Assembly (NCBI RefSeq): GCF_002910825.1 | Contig: NZ_NEUB01000858.1 | Location: 1-34,603, forward strand | DNA length: 34,603 nucleotides | From: Streptomyces sp. SM1 | GTDB lineage: Bacteria > Actinomycetota > Actinomycetes > Streptomycetales > Streptomycetaceae | Reading direction: 5' to 3' | Shown here: positions 1-7,657 of the stretch, piece by piece | Layout: each line of letters starts with the position of its first letter | Position numbering within the stretch: position 1 is the first letter of the stretch | Position numbers and translations under genes: made by a program | Notes under the pieces: model-generated | The model's database searches: none | Told to the model about the DNA's origin: nothing | The model's input: only the letters and a program-made list of their open reading frames with translations

Positions 1-1234
1 CCTCGCGGTGTTCCTCGAAACGTTTGGCCAGGGTGCGGGCGTGCCGGGCGAGTTCGGTGTTCTTGTTCCGGTTGTCCTGGCGGGAGCGGGCCAGTGCTCC
101 TGTGTAGAGCCGGTGGATGGTGCGCAGTTCGTCGGCGGTGAGTTCCTCGCGCCCGGTGTCGCGGGCGGCGGACGCGAGACGGTTGGCTTCCAGGAGGGTG
201 TCGGCCATGGCGCGGGCCCACAGCTGGCCCTGGAGGTCGGCTTCATGGATGCCGCGCAGGTCACGTAGCAGGTGCGCGCCGCACCAGGCGTGCAGGACGT
301 GGTCGAGGTGGGTGTAGCCGGCGTATCCGTCGCGGACCAGGACACCGCTGAGGTGCGGCAGGACCTGGCCGGCGTCGATGGTCGCGGCCGAGCGGTCACC
401 GGTGTGCATCAGGGTGAGGTGCGCGGTGGAGGCCACGTGCAGGAAGACGGTCCTGGCCCGGGTGCGGGTGAAGGTCTCATCGGCGTGCACGACGGGTGCG
501 CCGGAGAGCAGGGCGCGGACCGAGGGCAGGAACCCGGCCTCCAGCAGGCGGGCGGCCCGGCCTCGCAGGGATGCGGCGAAGCCGGTGGAGACCTTCATCC
601 CGCACAGTTCCATCACCAGCAGTGTCGAGCGGTGTACCGGGATGTGGTGTCCCAGGACCGCGTCCGCGACCTTCGCGGTGACATCGGGACCGTACTGGGC
701 CGCCGATTCCACTCCGGCCGGGAAGACTCCGGTGGCCTTCTTTCCGCACCCGGGGCAGCACTTGACGTCCGCGGCGTACTCGATGACCTGCGGCGGAAGC
801 GGGGTGGCCAGGTCAAAGACCTGACGGCGGCGCACCGCGGCCACCGGAACCTTGACCAGCGAGGACGCGCAGCCGGCGCAGGATGCCGGAGCGGGGATGA
901 CGATCCGCTCGTTCGGATCCTCTACCTGCCGCAAGGTGGTGCCCGGATCACCTGGCTGCTTGCCCGGTTTGCGTCCCGAGCGGGTACGCGAGGACCCGCC
1001 ACGGGGCCGCTTGCCCGGCCCGTCCGAGGACGGCGGCTTCGAGGAGGTCGAGGAATCCCTCGACAGCCGCAGTACCAGGGCCTGGACCTGCGTGGTCAAC
1101 TCCGCGATCTGGACCAGCAGCTGATCGATCCGCTCGTCCTTCGCGGCCGCCTCGGCCCGGGAAGCCGCCAACTCGCCGCGTACCGCGGCCAACTCGGCAA
1201 GAAGGTCCTTCGCAGACCAGTCGGGATCCTCCAC
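1..1234 (-). CDS. IS66-family transposase (3' end cut by window edge)
   Basis: The minus-strand frame is open from a GTG at 1234 to the window edge, about 411 codons, and the C-terminus lies outside. The product starts MEDPDWSAKDLLAELAAVRG. An N-terminal coiled coil (residues ~8-50) leads to a basic SSKPPSSDGPGKRPRGG linker typical of IS66 TnpC. A zinc-ribbon-like CxxC pair follows (CAGCAS, later CCPGCG), then the DDE core, with the first Asp in the HADET motif and a later RDGYAGY stretch. An in-frame TAG four codons upstream of the GTG fixes the start. The protein would cut and paste its own element. A possible element end (gctgaatagctac, ending near 1297) lies just upstream. Family assignment rests on recognised motifs. 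Whether the element is complete cannot be judged here. Confidence 0.85.
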   Translation of the reverse strand, partial: MEDPDWSAKDLLAELAAVRGELAASRAEAAAKDERIDQLLVQIAELTTQVQALVLRLSRDSSTSSKPPSSDGPGKRPRGGSSRTRSGRKPGKQPGDPGTTLRQVEDPNERIVIPAPASCAGCASSLVKVPVAAVRRRQVFDLATPLPPQVIEYAADVKCCPGCGKKATGVFPAGVESAAQYGPDVTAKVADAVLGHHIPVHRSTLLVMELCGMKVSTGFAASLRGRAARLLEAGFLPSVRALLSGAPVVHADETFTRTRARTVFLHVASTAHLTLMHTGDRSAATIDAGQVLPHLSGVLVRDGYAGYTHLDHVLHAWCGAHLLRDLRGIHEADLQGQLWARAMADTLLEANRLASAARDTGREELTADELRTIHRLYTGALARSRQDNRNKNTELARHARTLAKRFEEHRE

Positions 1235-1309
1235 ACCGCCACCCTAGCGATCACGCCGCACGGTCCGCGAACCGATCACACCCTGCTGAATAGCTACCAC
1301 AGGTCGGCA

Positions 1310-1553
1310 AGAAGACACCTCGTACATGTACTGCCGCGTGCATCAGATTCCGAGATGTCCGCTGCACAACGACACTGGACCACATGTGACACCCGGAATA
1401 CCCGAGTATGCGGCATGGGTAGTGGACAGGGACGACGATACTTACAGCCCGGATTCGACCCGGATTCGACCCCGAGGGGTTGACCAGCTTAGGAAAATAG
1501 GCCCTGACCTGCGAAAATACAGAGCGGCAGACGAGTCGGGCTGTACGCCGGGT
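1310..1553. repeat. Left copy of the rnpB-end / attachment-type repeat
   Basis: This 244-bp block is colinear with 29407-29650 with no net length change. The first ~214 bp match at roughly three bases in four by eye. The last 30 bp (1524-1553) match perfectly and include the 3' ~26 nt of rnpB. The block is visibly less GC-rich than its surroundings. It contains the palindrome CGTACATGTAC near its left end, a tandem pair of ggattcgaccc at 1451-1472, and tgacctgcg at 1505-1513. After 1553 the two copies diverge. This is what integration at the 3' end of a stable RNA gene leaves behind, here as a displaced end of rnpB. The function as att site is inferred. Confidence 0.75.
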
Positions 1554-1659
1554 ATTCCTGGAGCACCCTTCTGACCTGCGGGTTTCCGGGATCGGACCGG
1601 CTGTGACCTGCAAGGACGGGTCGCAGAGGCGATCGGAGGCAGTCAGAGGAAACCGCTCT

Positions 1660-1680
1660 GATTCGACCCCGATTCGACCC
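1660..1680 (+). repeat. Third GATTCGACCC tandem pair (possible recombinase arm sites)
   Basis: GATTCGACCCC followed by GATTCGACCC, repeating with an 11-bp period (one helical turn). The same pair occurs at 1451-1472 and 29549-29569. This copy lies on the other (inner) side of the left core repeat, ~107 bp from it. Copies of tgacctgc at 1572 and 1604 also lie between core and pair. Arm-type binding sites on both sides of a core are normal for tyrosine-recombinase att sites; that role is inferred. Confidence 0.5.
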
Positions 1681-1689
1681 GGGGCGCTA

Positions 1690-1898
1690 CCGATCAGCCA
1701 GCTGCGGAACTGGTCCAGCAGGCGCAGCCACTGCGGCCGGCGGGCCGGTTCGGCCAGTTTGTTGGCTCCCCACGCGTCGGCCCGCTGCTCGGCATCCGCC
1801 GTGGTCAGGCCCGTGGCCGGGGCCGCTCCGAGCAGGTCCGCCACCTCGGAGGCATCCCGCCGGTGGGCGTCCGTCACCCACTGTGGGGGCGTCTGCAC
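1690..1898 (-). pseudogene. N-terminal fragment of a P-type cation ATPase
   Basis: A GTG at 1898 begins MQTPPQWVTDAHRRDASEVA. The next ~70 residues match the N-terminal domain of P-type cation-transporting ATPases: TTADAEQRADAWGANKLAEP, then the LLDQFRSWLIG stretch that normally leads into the first membrane helices. The match stops abruptly near 1690, ten bases from the GATTCGACCC pair. The open frame then runs on through the attachment-type block, so any product would be a chimera with no transport, phosphorylation or ATP-binding domain. It starts 30 bp after the stop of the upstream stress-protein gene and was probably co-transcribed with it. Remnant status is clear; ion specificity cannot be told. 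Confidence 0.75.
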
Positions 1899-1928
1899 GG
1901 CTGGGGTGGGGGGGCTGCTGAGGCACGG

Positions 1929-2807
1929 TCATTCCTTGCCGCGGACGACGGTGACGGGGCAGTGCGCGTGGTGCAACAGGGCCTGGCTGACGGAACCGAG
2001 CAGCAGACCGGCGAAGCCGCCCCGCCCCCGGGCACCGACTACCACCAGCTGGGCCCCCCGACTGGCGTCGATCAGGGCCGGGCGGATCCGGGAACGCACC
2101 AGGCGCCGCTCCACCACAACCTGCGGATAGACCTCCTGGCAGGCCGCCACCGTGTCGTCCAGCAGGTGCTGTTCGGCCTCACGGAGACGGTCGACATCCG
2201 CCACCACAGCGCTCAGAGGGTCGCCGGGGCCTTCATAAGCCCGCTCACTCCATGTGTTCCACACGTGTACGGCCACCAGTGGCGCCTTGCGCAGTGTGGC
2301 CTCGGTGAACGCGAACTCCACCGCCGCCTCGCCGGCCTCGGAGCCATCCACCGCCAGGACCACCGCACCGGCCGGATCGGGGCGGCCGCGCACGACCATC
2401 AGCGGGCAGTGGCCGTGGGCTGCCAGATGGACCGCCGTAGAGCCCAGCAGCCCGGCGAAACTGCCCAGGCCCCGGTTGCCGACCACAGCCAGCGACGCCG
2501 AGCGCGACTCGATCTCCAGTACCTCAAGCGCCTCACCGGCCACCACCGACCGGGTGATCTCGATGTCCGACGCCACCACGTGCGCCCGTTCCTCGGCGCG
2601 GGCCAGCGCCCCCTGCACCATCGGGTCCAGGCCGTGGCCGACCGGGCTCCACGGCGGGCCACCGGCCGACGGATGACCCGGCGCATGGCCGAAGGCGTGC
2701 ACGATCCGCAGAGTCGCGCCGCGCAGGTGCGCCTCACGAGCCGCCGCGTCGACCGCGTCCAGACTGGACACAGAACCGTCCACACCCACGATCACCGGAT
2801 CACTCAC
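1929..2807 (-). CDS. Universal stress protein, two tandem UspA domains
   Basis: The protein has 292 residues. The GTG start at 2807 (MSDPVIVGVDGS) has a good ribosome site (gggagag, ~6 nt upstream); a longer frame upstream lacks one. There are two UspA folds. Domain 1 (~1-140) begins IVGVDGS and has the ATP-binding G-2x-G-9x-G(S/T) signature, seen as VGNRGLGSFAGLLGSTA. Domain 2 (~150-290) begins VVLAVDGS and has VGARGRGGFAGLLLGSVS. Proteins of this type bind ATP in the cytoplasm and are induced by hypoxia, stasis or other stress in actinobacteria; the exact activity is unknown. It is intact, unlike the other two copies in this window. It is divergent from the antiporter pair, with 278 bp of shared upstream DNA. 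Confidence 0.93.
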   Translation of the reverse strand: MSDPVIVGVDGSVSSLDAVDAAAREAHLRGATLRIVHAFGHAPGHPSAGGPPWSPVGHGLDPMVQGALARAEERAHVVASDIEITRSVVAGEALEVLEIESRSASLAVVGNRGLGSFAGLLGSTAVHLAAHGHCPLMVVRGRPDPAGAVVLAVDGSEAGEAAVEFAFTEATLRKAPLVAVHVWNTWSERAYEGPGDPLSAVVADVDRLREAEQHLLDDTVAACQEVYPQVVVERRLVRSRIRPALIDASRGAQLVVVGARGRGGFAGLLLGSVSQALLHHAHCPVTVVRGKE

Positions 2808-3085
2808 TTGCGCTCTCCCATCCCGGTACGCCGCCGACACGCGGCCCCTTGAGTTCCCAGCCTCAGGGCCGCCGCCTGCCGCGGCCAGGGGCCATCCGGC
2901 CGCACGAGGGACCGCTCGGCCCTGCCGACCCGCCCCGTGTGGTCGGGACACTGACCATCAATCCGTACCGGCCGGGCACCTGCGGCGCCCGTCTCGAGTA
3001 CCCACCAGCCGCAATACCCGGACACGGCGTGCGGCAGTACGGGTCCCAGCGGGAGACCGCCTTCATGACTGACGGGGAGATCCAC

Positions 3086-3565
3086 ATGGACGTCAACGAG
3101 GTACTGCTGCCTGGCGTCGGGCTGCGGTACGAGTTCGTCAACCACGAGGGCGACCGAATCGGGGTCGTCGCCCAGCGCACGGGCAACTTCGAGCTGGTGG
3201 TCTATCCCAGTGACGACCCCGACGAGGCACAGTCGGTCCTCCGGCTCACCAGTCAGGAAGCCGACACCCTCGCCGAGATCCTCGGCGCTCCGCGCATCGC
3301 CGAGCGGTTCGCCGACCTGACCCGCGAGGTGCCCGGCCTGAGCGCCGGACAGGTCGAGGTACGTCGCGACAGCCCGTTCGTCGGCCGGGCCCTGGGGGAT
3401 ACCCGGGCCCGGACCCGCACCGGCGCCTCGATCGTGGCCGTCGTCCGCGGTGACGACGTGATCGCCTCACCCGGCCCCGGCCAGACCCTGGAGGCCGGAG
3501 ACACCCTGGTGGTGATCGGCACCCACGACGGCATCGCTGGCGTCCAGCGCATCATCCAGGGCTGA
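3086..3565 (+). CDS. Cation:proton antiporter regulatory subunit (TrkA-C domain)
   Basis: The protein has 159 residues. The ATG at 3086 (MDVNEVLLPGVGLRYEFV) is chosen over one at 3065 because ggggag lies 6 nt before it and the family begins there. The N-terminal half (~1-75) is the KhtT-type domain. The C-terminal half (~80-158) is a TrkA-C domain (SIVAVVRGDDVIASPGPG, GDTLVVIGTHDGI), which binds nucleotide ligands. Such subunits sit on the cytoplasmic face of CPA2 antiporters and gate them. The antiporter gene begins 3 nt after this stop, so the two form a translationally linked pair. Similar pairs are common in Streptomyces. Confidence 0.92.
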   Translation: MDVNEVLLPGVGLRYEFVNHEGDRIGVVAQRTGNFELVVYPSDDPDEAQSVLRLTSQEADTLAEILGAPRIAERFADLTREVPGLSAGQVEVRRDSPFVGRALGDTRARTRTGASIVAVVRGDDVIASPGPGQTLEAGDTLVVIGTHDGIAGVQRIIQG

Positions 3566-3568
3566 GCG

Positions 3569-4765
3569 GTGCACACACCCGTTGCCCTGCTGCTGGAGCT
3601 GGGGGGCATCCTGACCGCGCTGAGCCTGCTCGGCACCGTCGCGCGGCGCTTCGCCCTCTCACCCGTGCCGCTGTACCTGGTGGCCGGGCTTGCCCTGGGC
3701 GACGGCGGGATTTTCCCGGTTCCGGCCGCCCGGGACTTCGTCGACACGGGCGCCGCCATCGGTGTGATCCTCCTGCTGCTGGTCCTCGGCCTGGACTTCA
3801 CCGTCCGGGAGTTCACCGCAAGCCTCCACCGCCACCGCACCTCCGCCGTCGTCGACCTCGCCCTCAACGCCACCCCCGGCGCCGTCGCCGGCTGGCTGCT
3901 CGGCCTGGACGCGGGCGGCGTCCTCGCGCTCGCCGGCGCCACCTACGTCTCCTCCTCCGGCATCGTGGCCCGCCTGCTCGGCGACCTGCGCCGCCTGGGC
4001 AACCGGGAGACCCCGGCGGTGCTGTCCGTACTGGTGGTGGAGGACTTCGCGATGGCCGCCTACCTGCCCCTGCTCGTCGTCGTCACTTCCGGAGGCACCT
4101 GGTGGCAGGCACTGCTCGCCGTCCTGGCGGCCATGGCGGCCATCGCCGGGGCGATCACCGCGTCCTGGCGCTGGAGCCACCATGTCGGCCGGATCCTGAC
4201 CCACCCCGACGCCGAGCTGGTGCTGCTCCGGGTCCTGGGCATCACCCTGATCGTGGCCGCGCTGGCCGAGATCATCCACGTCTCCGCCGCCGTCGGCGCC
4301 TTCCTGATCGGACTCGCCCTGACCGGCTCCGCCGCCGACCGGGCCCGCGCCGTACTCAGCCCGCTGCGCGACCTGTTCGCCGCGGTGTTCTTCCTGGCCC
4401 TCGGCCTGTCCGTCGATCCGGGCGACCTGCTGCCCATGCTGCCCGCCGCCGCGGCGCTGGCCGTGGTCACAGCGGCCACCAAGCTGGCCACCGGCTGGTA
4501 TGCCGCCGGCCGCGAGGGCGCGGGCCGCCGCGGCCGGCTGCGGGCCGGAACCGCGCTCATCGCCCGCGGCGAGTTCTCCGTCGTCATCATCGGCCTGGCC
4601 GCCCCCGCACAGGGCCGCCTGGCGGCCCTGGTCACCACCTACGTGATGCTCCTCGCGGTCTGCGGCCCCGTCCTCACCCGCTTCGCACCCACCCGGCACC
4701 CTGTCCCCCGCCCGCCCACAGTGCGGAACGCGGGCGACGAGCCCCGTGCAAGGGGCAGTCAGTGA
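3569..4765 (+). CDS. CPA2-family cation/proton antiporter
   Basis: The protein has 398 residues from GTG 3569, with about 12 hydrophobic segments and no C-terminal TrkA-N domain. That fits the separate regulatory subunit encoded just upstream. Recognisable features are LVAGLALGDGGIFPV near the N-terminus, GLDFTVREF, the VLVVEDFAM motif with the acidic pair of CPA2 exchangers, and GEFSVVIIGLA in the last third. The likely role is K+ or Na+ efflux in exchange for protons at the cytoplasmic membrane, as in KhtU/KefB-like systems. The specific ion is not predictable. The stop overlaps the end of the converging stress-protein pseudogene by a few bases. Confidence 0.9.
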   Translation: MHTPVALLLELGGILTALSLLGTVARRFALSPVPLYLVAGLALGDGGIFPVPAARDFVDTGAAIGVILLLLVLGLDFTVREFTASLHRHRTSAVVDLALNATPGAVAGWLLGLDAGGVLALAGATYVSSSGIVARLLGDLRRLGNRETPAVLSVLVVEDFAMAAYLPLLVVVTSGGTWWQALLAVLAAMAAIAGAITASWRWSHHVGRILTHPDAELVLLRVLGITLIVAALAEIIHVSAAVGAFLIGLALTGSAADRARAVLSPLRDLFAAVFFLALGLSVDPGDLLPMLPAAAALAVVTAATKLATGWYAAGREGAGRRGRLRAGTALIARGEFSVVIIGLAAPAQGRLAALVTTYVMLLAVCGPVLTRFAPTRHPVPRPPTVRNAGDEPRARGSQ

Positions 4766-5648
4766 CGCGCGTCCTCTCCCCGCACCACCGCGACAGGGCA
4801 GTGGGCGTGATGCAGCAGGGCCTAGCTGACCGAGCCGAGCAGCAGCCCGGCGAAGCCGCCGCGTCCCCGGGCACCGACCACCACCAGCTGGGCGGACCGG
4901 CTTGCCTCGATCAACGTCTCCCGCGTCCTGCCGTGCACCACCTTGTGCTCCACCACCACATCCGGCTACTTCTCCCGGTGACCGGCGAACGCCTCGGACA
5001 GCAGACTCTCCTCCTCCTCGTCGGCGAGCGCGCCCGGCGGGTTCGCGTACGGGGCCGACGGTCGTACGGGGCGGGCGCCGGCGCGTTCCACGAGGTCCAG
5101 GCGTGCAGCGCCAGCAAGGGAGCCTTCCGCAGCGCGGCCTCCGCGAAGGCGAAGTCCACCGCCGACTCACCGACAGCCGAACCGTCCACACCCAGCACGA
5201 TCGGACCCTCCGCAGCGGGCTGCTCACGCACGACCAGCACCGGACACCGGCCGTGTGCCGCCAGATGCACCGCCGTCGATCCCACCGGCAGCCCGACGAA
5301 ACCGCCCATGCCCCGGGACCCGACCACCACCAGCTCGGCCGAACGCGACTGCGGCTGAAGGACCGTCAGCGGCTCGCCGGTCACCAGGGCATGACTGACC
5401 TCGGCCTCCGGTGTCACAGCACGCGCCCGCTCCACGGCCTCGGCCGGCAGACGTTCCACCATGTTCCGGATCCCGCCCTCGGGCGGGCCAAGCGGCGACG
5501 GCCCCAGGGGCACGTGCATCGCGGGCCAGATGAACGCATGCACCACACGCAGACCCGCCCCGCGCAACCCTGCCTCCCGCGCCGCCACCACCACCGCAGC
5601 AAGACTCGACGCCGATCCGTCCACTCCCACGACCACCAGACCACTCAT
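4759..5648 (-). pseudogene. Universal stress protein, broken by a frameshift and two amber codons
   Basis: The original gene began at ATG 5648 (MSGLVVVGVDGS; gggag upstream). The first UspA domain and the start of the second are in one frame down to about 5055. There the frame is lost. In the shifted frame homology resumes (YANPPGALADEEEESLLSEA) but meets TAG after FAGHREK, where the intact paralogue has Tyr, and TAG again after GFAGLLLGSVS, where it has Gln. It then ends with LLHHAHCPVAVVRGEDARH. Three independent lesions make this a decaying paralogue of 1929-2807. The 3' end overlaps the antiporter stop. A truncated one-domain product is conceivable. Confidence 0.85.
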
Positions 5649-5954
5649 CGTGTCTCCCACGTTTCAGACGCCATGACCACTCTCCTCCAGCCTCGCCCCG
5701 GCCGCGCTCCGCGCACAGGGTCCAACGGCCACAACGGGGTGGCCGGCCAGCGCTTGCCCCGGGCCGCAAACGCGGCTAGGTGTATAACCCTGCGAGGTCG
5801 CCACCACCACGAGATGGCTGCCTGGGTCCGGCACGATGACGGCACGAGGCCGGGCTGTGTCCCATCCGAATCACGGTGGAGGGCCCCACTCCCCTGTACA
5901 AAGCATCCGCGCCGATCCCGATCATGGCGAGCCTGCTCGGGGCCGCTCCGTGTG

Positions 5955-6230
5955 GAGCCTGGTGGCGATCTGGACAGGCTCCGCCAGAAGGAGCAGCGAA
6001 GACTGGCCAAGGCTTTTCAGAACACCGCGACCACTACCGGGGCGTCATGGCAGGGCCCCGTCTGGACCGCGGGCGCACCCGCTGGCACTGGTCGAGACGA
6101 GCAAGGCCGCCCACTTGATGGTGGTCGGCGCGCGGGCACAACGGATTCACCGGCTTGCTCCTGGGACGGTGAGCCAGGCCGCCCTCCCCACTCCCACTGC
6201 CCGGTCTCCGTGATGCGCTCCGGCCTCTGA
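5955..6230 (+). pseudogene. C-terminal remnant of a third universal stress protein
   Basis: Pieces of a UspA C-terminal domain appear in successive frames: GDLDRLRQKEQRRLAKAFQ (from ~5972), then EHRDHYRGV, then LALVETSKAAHLMVVGAR, then HNGFTGLLLG, then TVSQAALP, and last HSHCPVSVMRSGL to a TGA at 6230. The order matches the second domain of 1929-2807. At least four frame changes are needed, and the N-terminal domain is not recognisable in 5650-5950. It runs opposite to the other two copies. It is not functional. Confidence 0.7.
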
Positions 6231-6371
6231 CCGCCTCACCGATGGCTGTGGCGCCACCGGCTCTCACCGCTGCGGAACATGGCGCTGAACGGTTCGGGAT
6301 GCGTCTTCGCGGGGCCGGATTGTCGGCCAGGCGGCCAGCTCGGACTCCAGGGCATCGAGTCCTTGTCGGTC

Positions 6372-6596
6372 CTACTCAGCGCGTCGGCGATCTGGGCCAG
6401 GTACGTCCTGGTCGACCGCCGCGCGCAGTCCCTGCTTGCGTCTGAAGTACTGGATCACGAAGGCGGGCGAGAGTTCGGCTGCTGCGGCGACGGCCCGCCA
6501 TCGAGGTGGCCTTAGACCCAGGTCGGTGATGGGTTCGAGCGCGGTTTTGCGCAGCGGCGCCCGTCCCGTCAGGTCCGTCGGCGCCGCAGCGTCCAT
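6372..6596 (-). pseudogene. TetR-family regulator remnant (DNA-binding domain)
   Basis: From ATG 6596 the frame reads MDAAAPTDLTGRAPLRKTAL, then a TetR helix-turn-helix: AVAAAAELSPAFVIQYFRRK followed by QGLRAAVDQDV. A local double shift spoils the expected ATSMAAV stretch (it reads PPRWRAV). After QDV a one-base insertion shifts the frame to a TAG at 6372; the alternative frame would read LAQIADAL. Faint coding signal continues to ~6255 in yet another frame. The ligand-binding domain is essentially absent. It probably once regulated one of its neighbours. Confidence 0.6.
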
Positions 6597-6631
6597 GCCA
6601 GGCAGGCTGACCGTCCCGGCTGCCGGACGGC

Positions 6632-7657
6632 TCAGACCGCCGTAGAGGGGCTGGGGCCGACCAGTTCCTCCAGGACATCTTCCATGGTCACGAAGCCGAT
6701 GACGGTGCCCTTCTCGCCGGTGACGGCGGCCAGGTGGGTGCCGGCGGCGCGCATGGCGGTCATGGTGTCGTCCAGTGGGGTGTCGATCTCGACCTGGATG
6801 ACCGGGTGCAGGGCGCTGCGCGGGAAGGGCCGGGTGCGCTCGGCCACGCCCAGGGCGTCCTTGATGTGGAGGTAGCCCAGCACCTCGTCGGCGGGGCCGG
6901 TGACCGGCAGGCGGGAGAACCCGGAGGCCGCGGCGGCGCGTTCCAACTGCTGCGGGGTGGTCGCGTGGCCCACGGTGACCGTCCTGTTCAGCGGCACCAT
7001 CACCTCGCCGGCCGGGCGGGTGCCCAGCTCCAGGGCGTCCTGGAGGCGTTCGACGTCGGTGGGGTCCAGCAGCCCTGCTTCGCTGGAGTCCTTGACCAGG
7101 CGGGCGAGTTCGTCGTCGGTGAAGACGGAGGTGACCTCGTCCTTCGGTTCGACCTTCAGCAGCCGCAGCAGGGTGTTGGCGAAGGCGTTGATGCCGAAGA
7201 TGACCGGCTTCAGCGCCCGGGTGAGGGCCACCAGCGGCGGGCCGAGGAGCAGCGCGGTCGGCGCGGGTGCGGCGAGTGCGATGTTCTTCGGCACCATCTC
7301 GCCGATGAGCATGTGCAGGTGGGTCGCCGCGGTGAGCGCGATGACGAAAGCGATCGGGTGGATCAGTGCCTCGGGCACGCCGATGGCGTGGAACGGCGGT
7401 TCCAGCAGGTGGGCGATGGCGGGTTCGGCGACCGCGCCCAGCACCAGGGAGGAGACGGTGATGCCGAGCTGGGCGGTGGCCATCAGTGCGGACAGGTGCT
7501 CGATGCCCCACAGGGTGCTCTTCGCCCGCCGGTTGCCCTGGAGTGCGGCCGGTTCGATCTGGCTGCGCCGTACCGAGATCAGGGCGAACTCGGCGCCGAC
7601 GAAGAACGCGTTGGTGATCAGAGTGAGCGCGCCGATCAGCAGCTGGATCGTGGTCAT
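6632..7657 (-). CDS. CNNM/CorC (HlyC) family membrane protein with CBS pair
   Basis: The protein has 341 residues from ATG 7657, with ggagg seven bases upstream. The N-terminal CNNM transmembrane domain (~1-190) opens with three to four helices: LIGALTLITNAFFVGAEFAL, the TAQLGITVSSLVLG signature and LIGEMVPKNIAL. A pair of CBS domains follows (~205-335; EVMVPLNRTVTV, GYLHIKDALG, GFVTMEDVLEELVG). The CorC_HlyC C-terminal domain is missing, as is usual for the second gene of actinobacterial pairs. Members are implicated in Mg2+/Co2+ transport or efflux with adenine-nucleotide sensing. The start overlaps the upstream stop as ATGA, so the pair is translationally coupled, but the first gene is frameshifted. 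Confidence 0.9.
   Translation of the reverse strand: MTTIQLLIGALTLITNAFFVGAEFALISVRRSQIEPAALQGNRRAKSTLWGIEHLSALMATAQLGITVSSLVLGAVAEPAIAHLLEPPFHAIGVPEALIHPIAFVIALTAATHLHMLIGEMVPKNIALAAPAPTALLLGPPLVALTRALKPVIFGINAFANTLLRLLKVEPKDEVTSVFTDDELARLVKDSSEAGLLDPTDVERLQDALELGTRPAGEVMVPLNRTVTVGHATTPQQLERAAAASGFSRLPVTGPADEVLGYLHIKDALGVAERTRPFPRSALHPVIQVEIDTPLDDTMTAMRAAGTHLAAVTGEKGTVIGFVTMEDVLEELVGPSPSTAV

Noticed and set aside
1310..1553. Second functional rnpB copy
   Set aside because: Only the last ~26 nt of rnpB are present; none of the conserved catalytic core occurs here.
4759..5060. In-frame TAG codons as possible pyrrolysine
   Set aside because: Streptomyces has no known pyrrolysine use, and the same gene also has a frameshift; simple decay explains all lesions.
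3659..5227. 522-residue open frame on the minus strand opposite the antiporter
   Set aside because: It is a GC-rich shadow: low-complexity Gly/Asp/Gln composition, no ribosome site, antisense to a clear membrane-protein gene.
4902..6230. 442-residue plus-strand open frame
   Set aside because: Arg/His/Pro-rich with no known motif; it is antisense to the USP pseudogene. Only its last part overlaps a real remnant, and that is in mixed frames.
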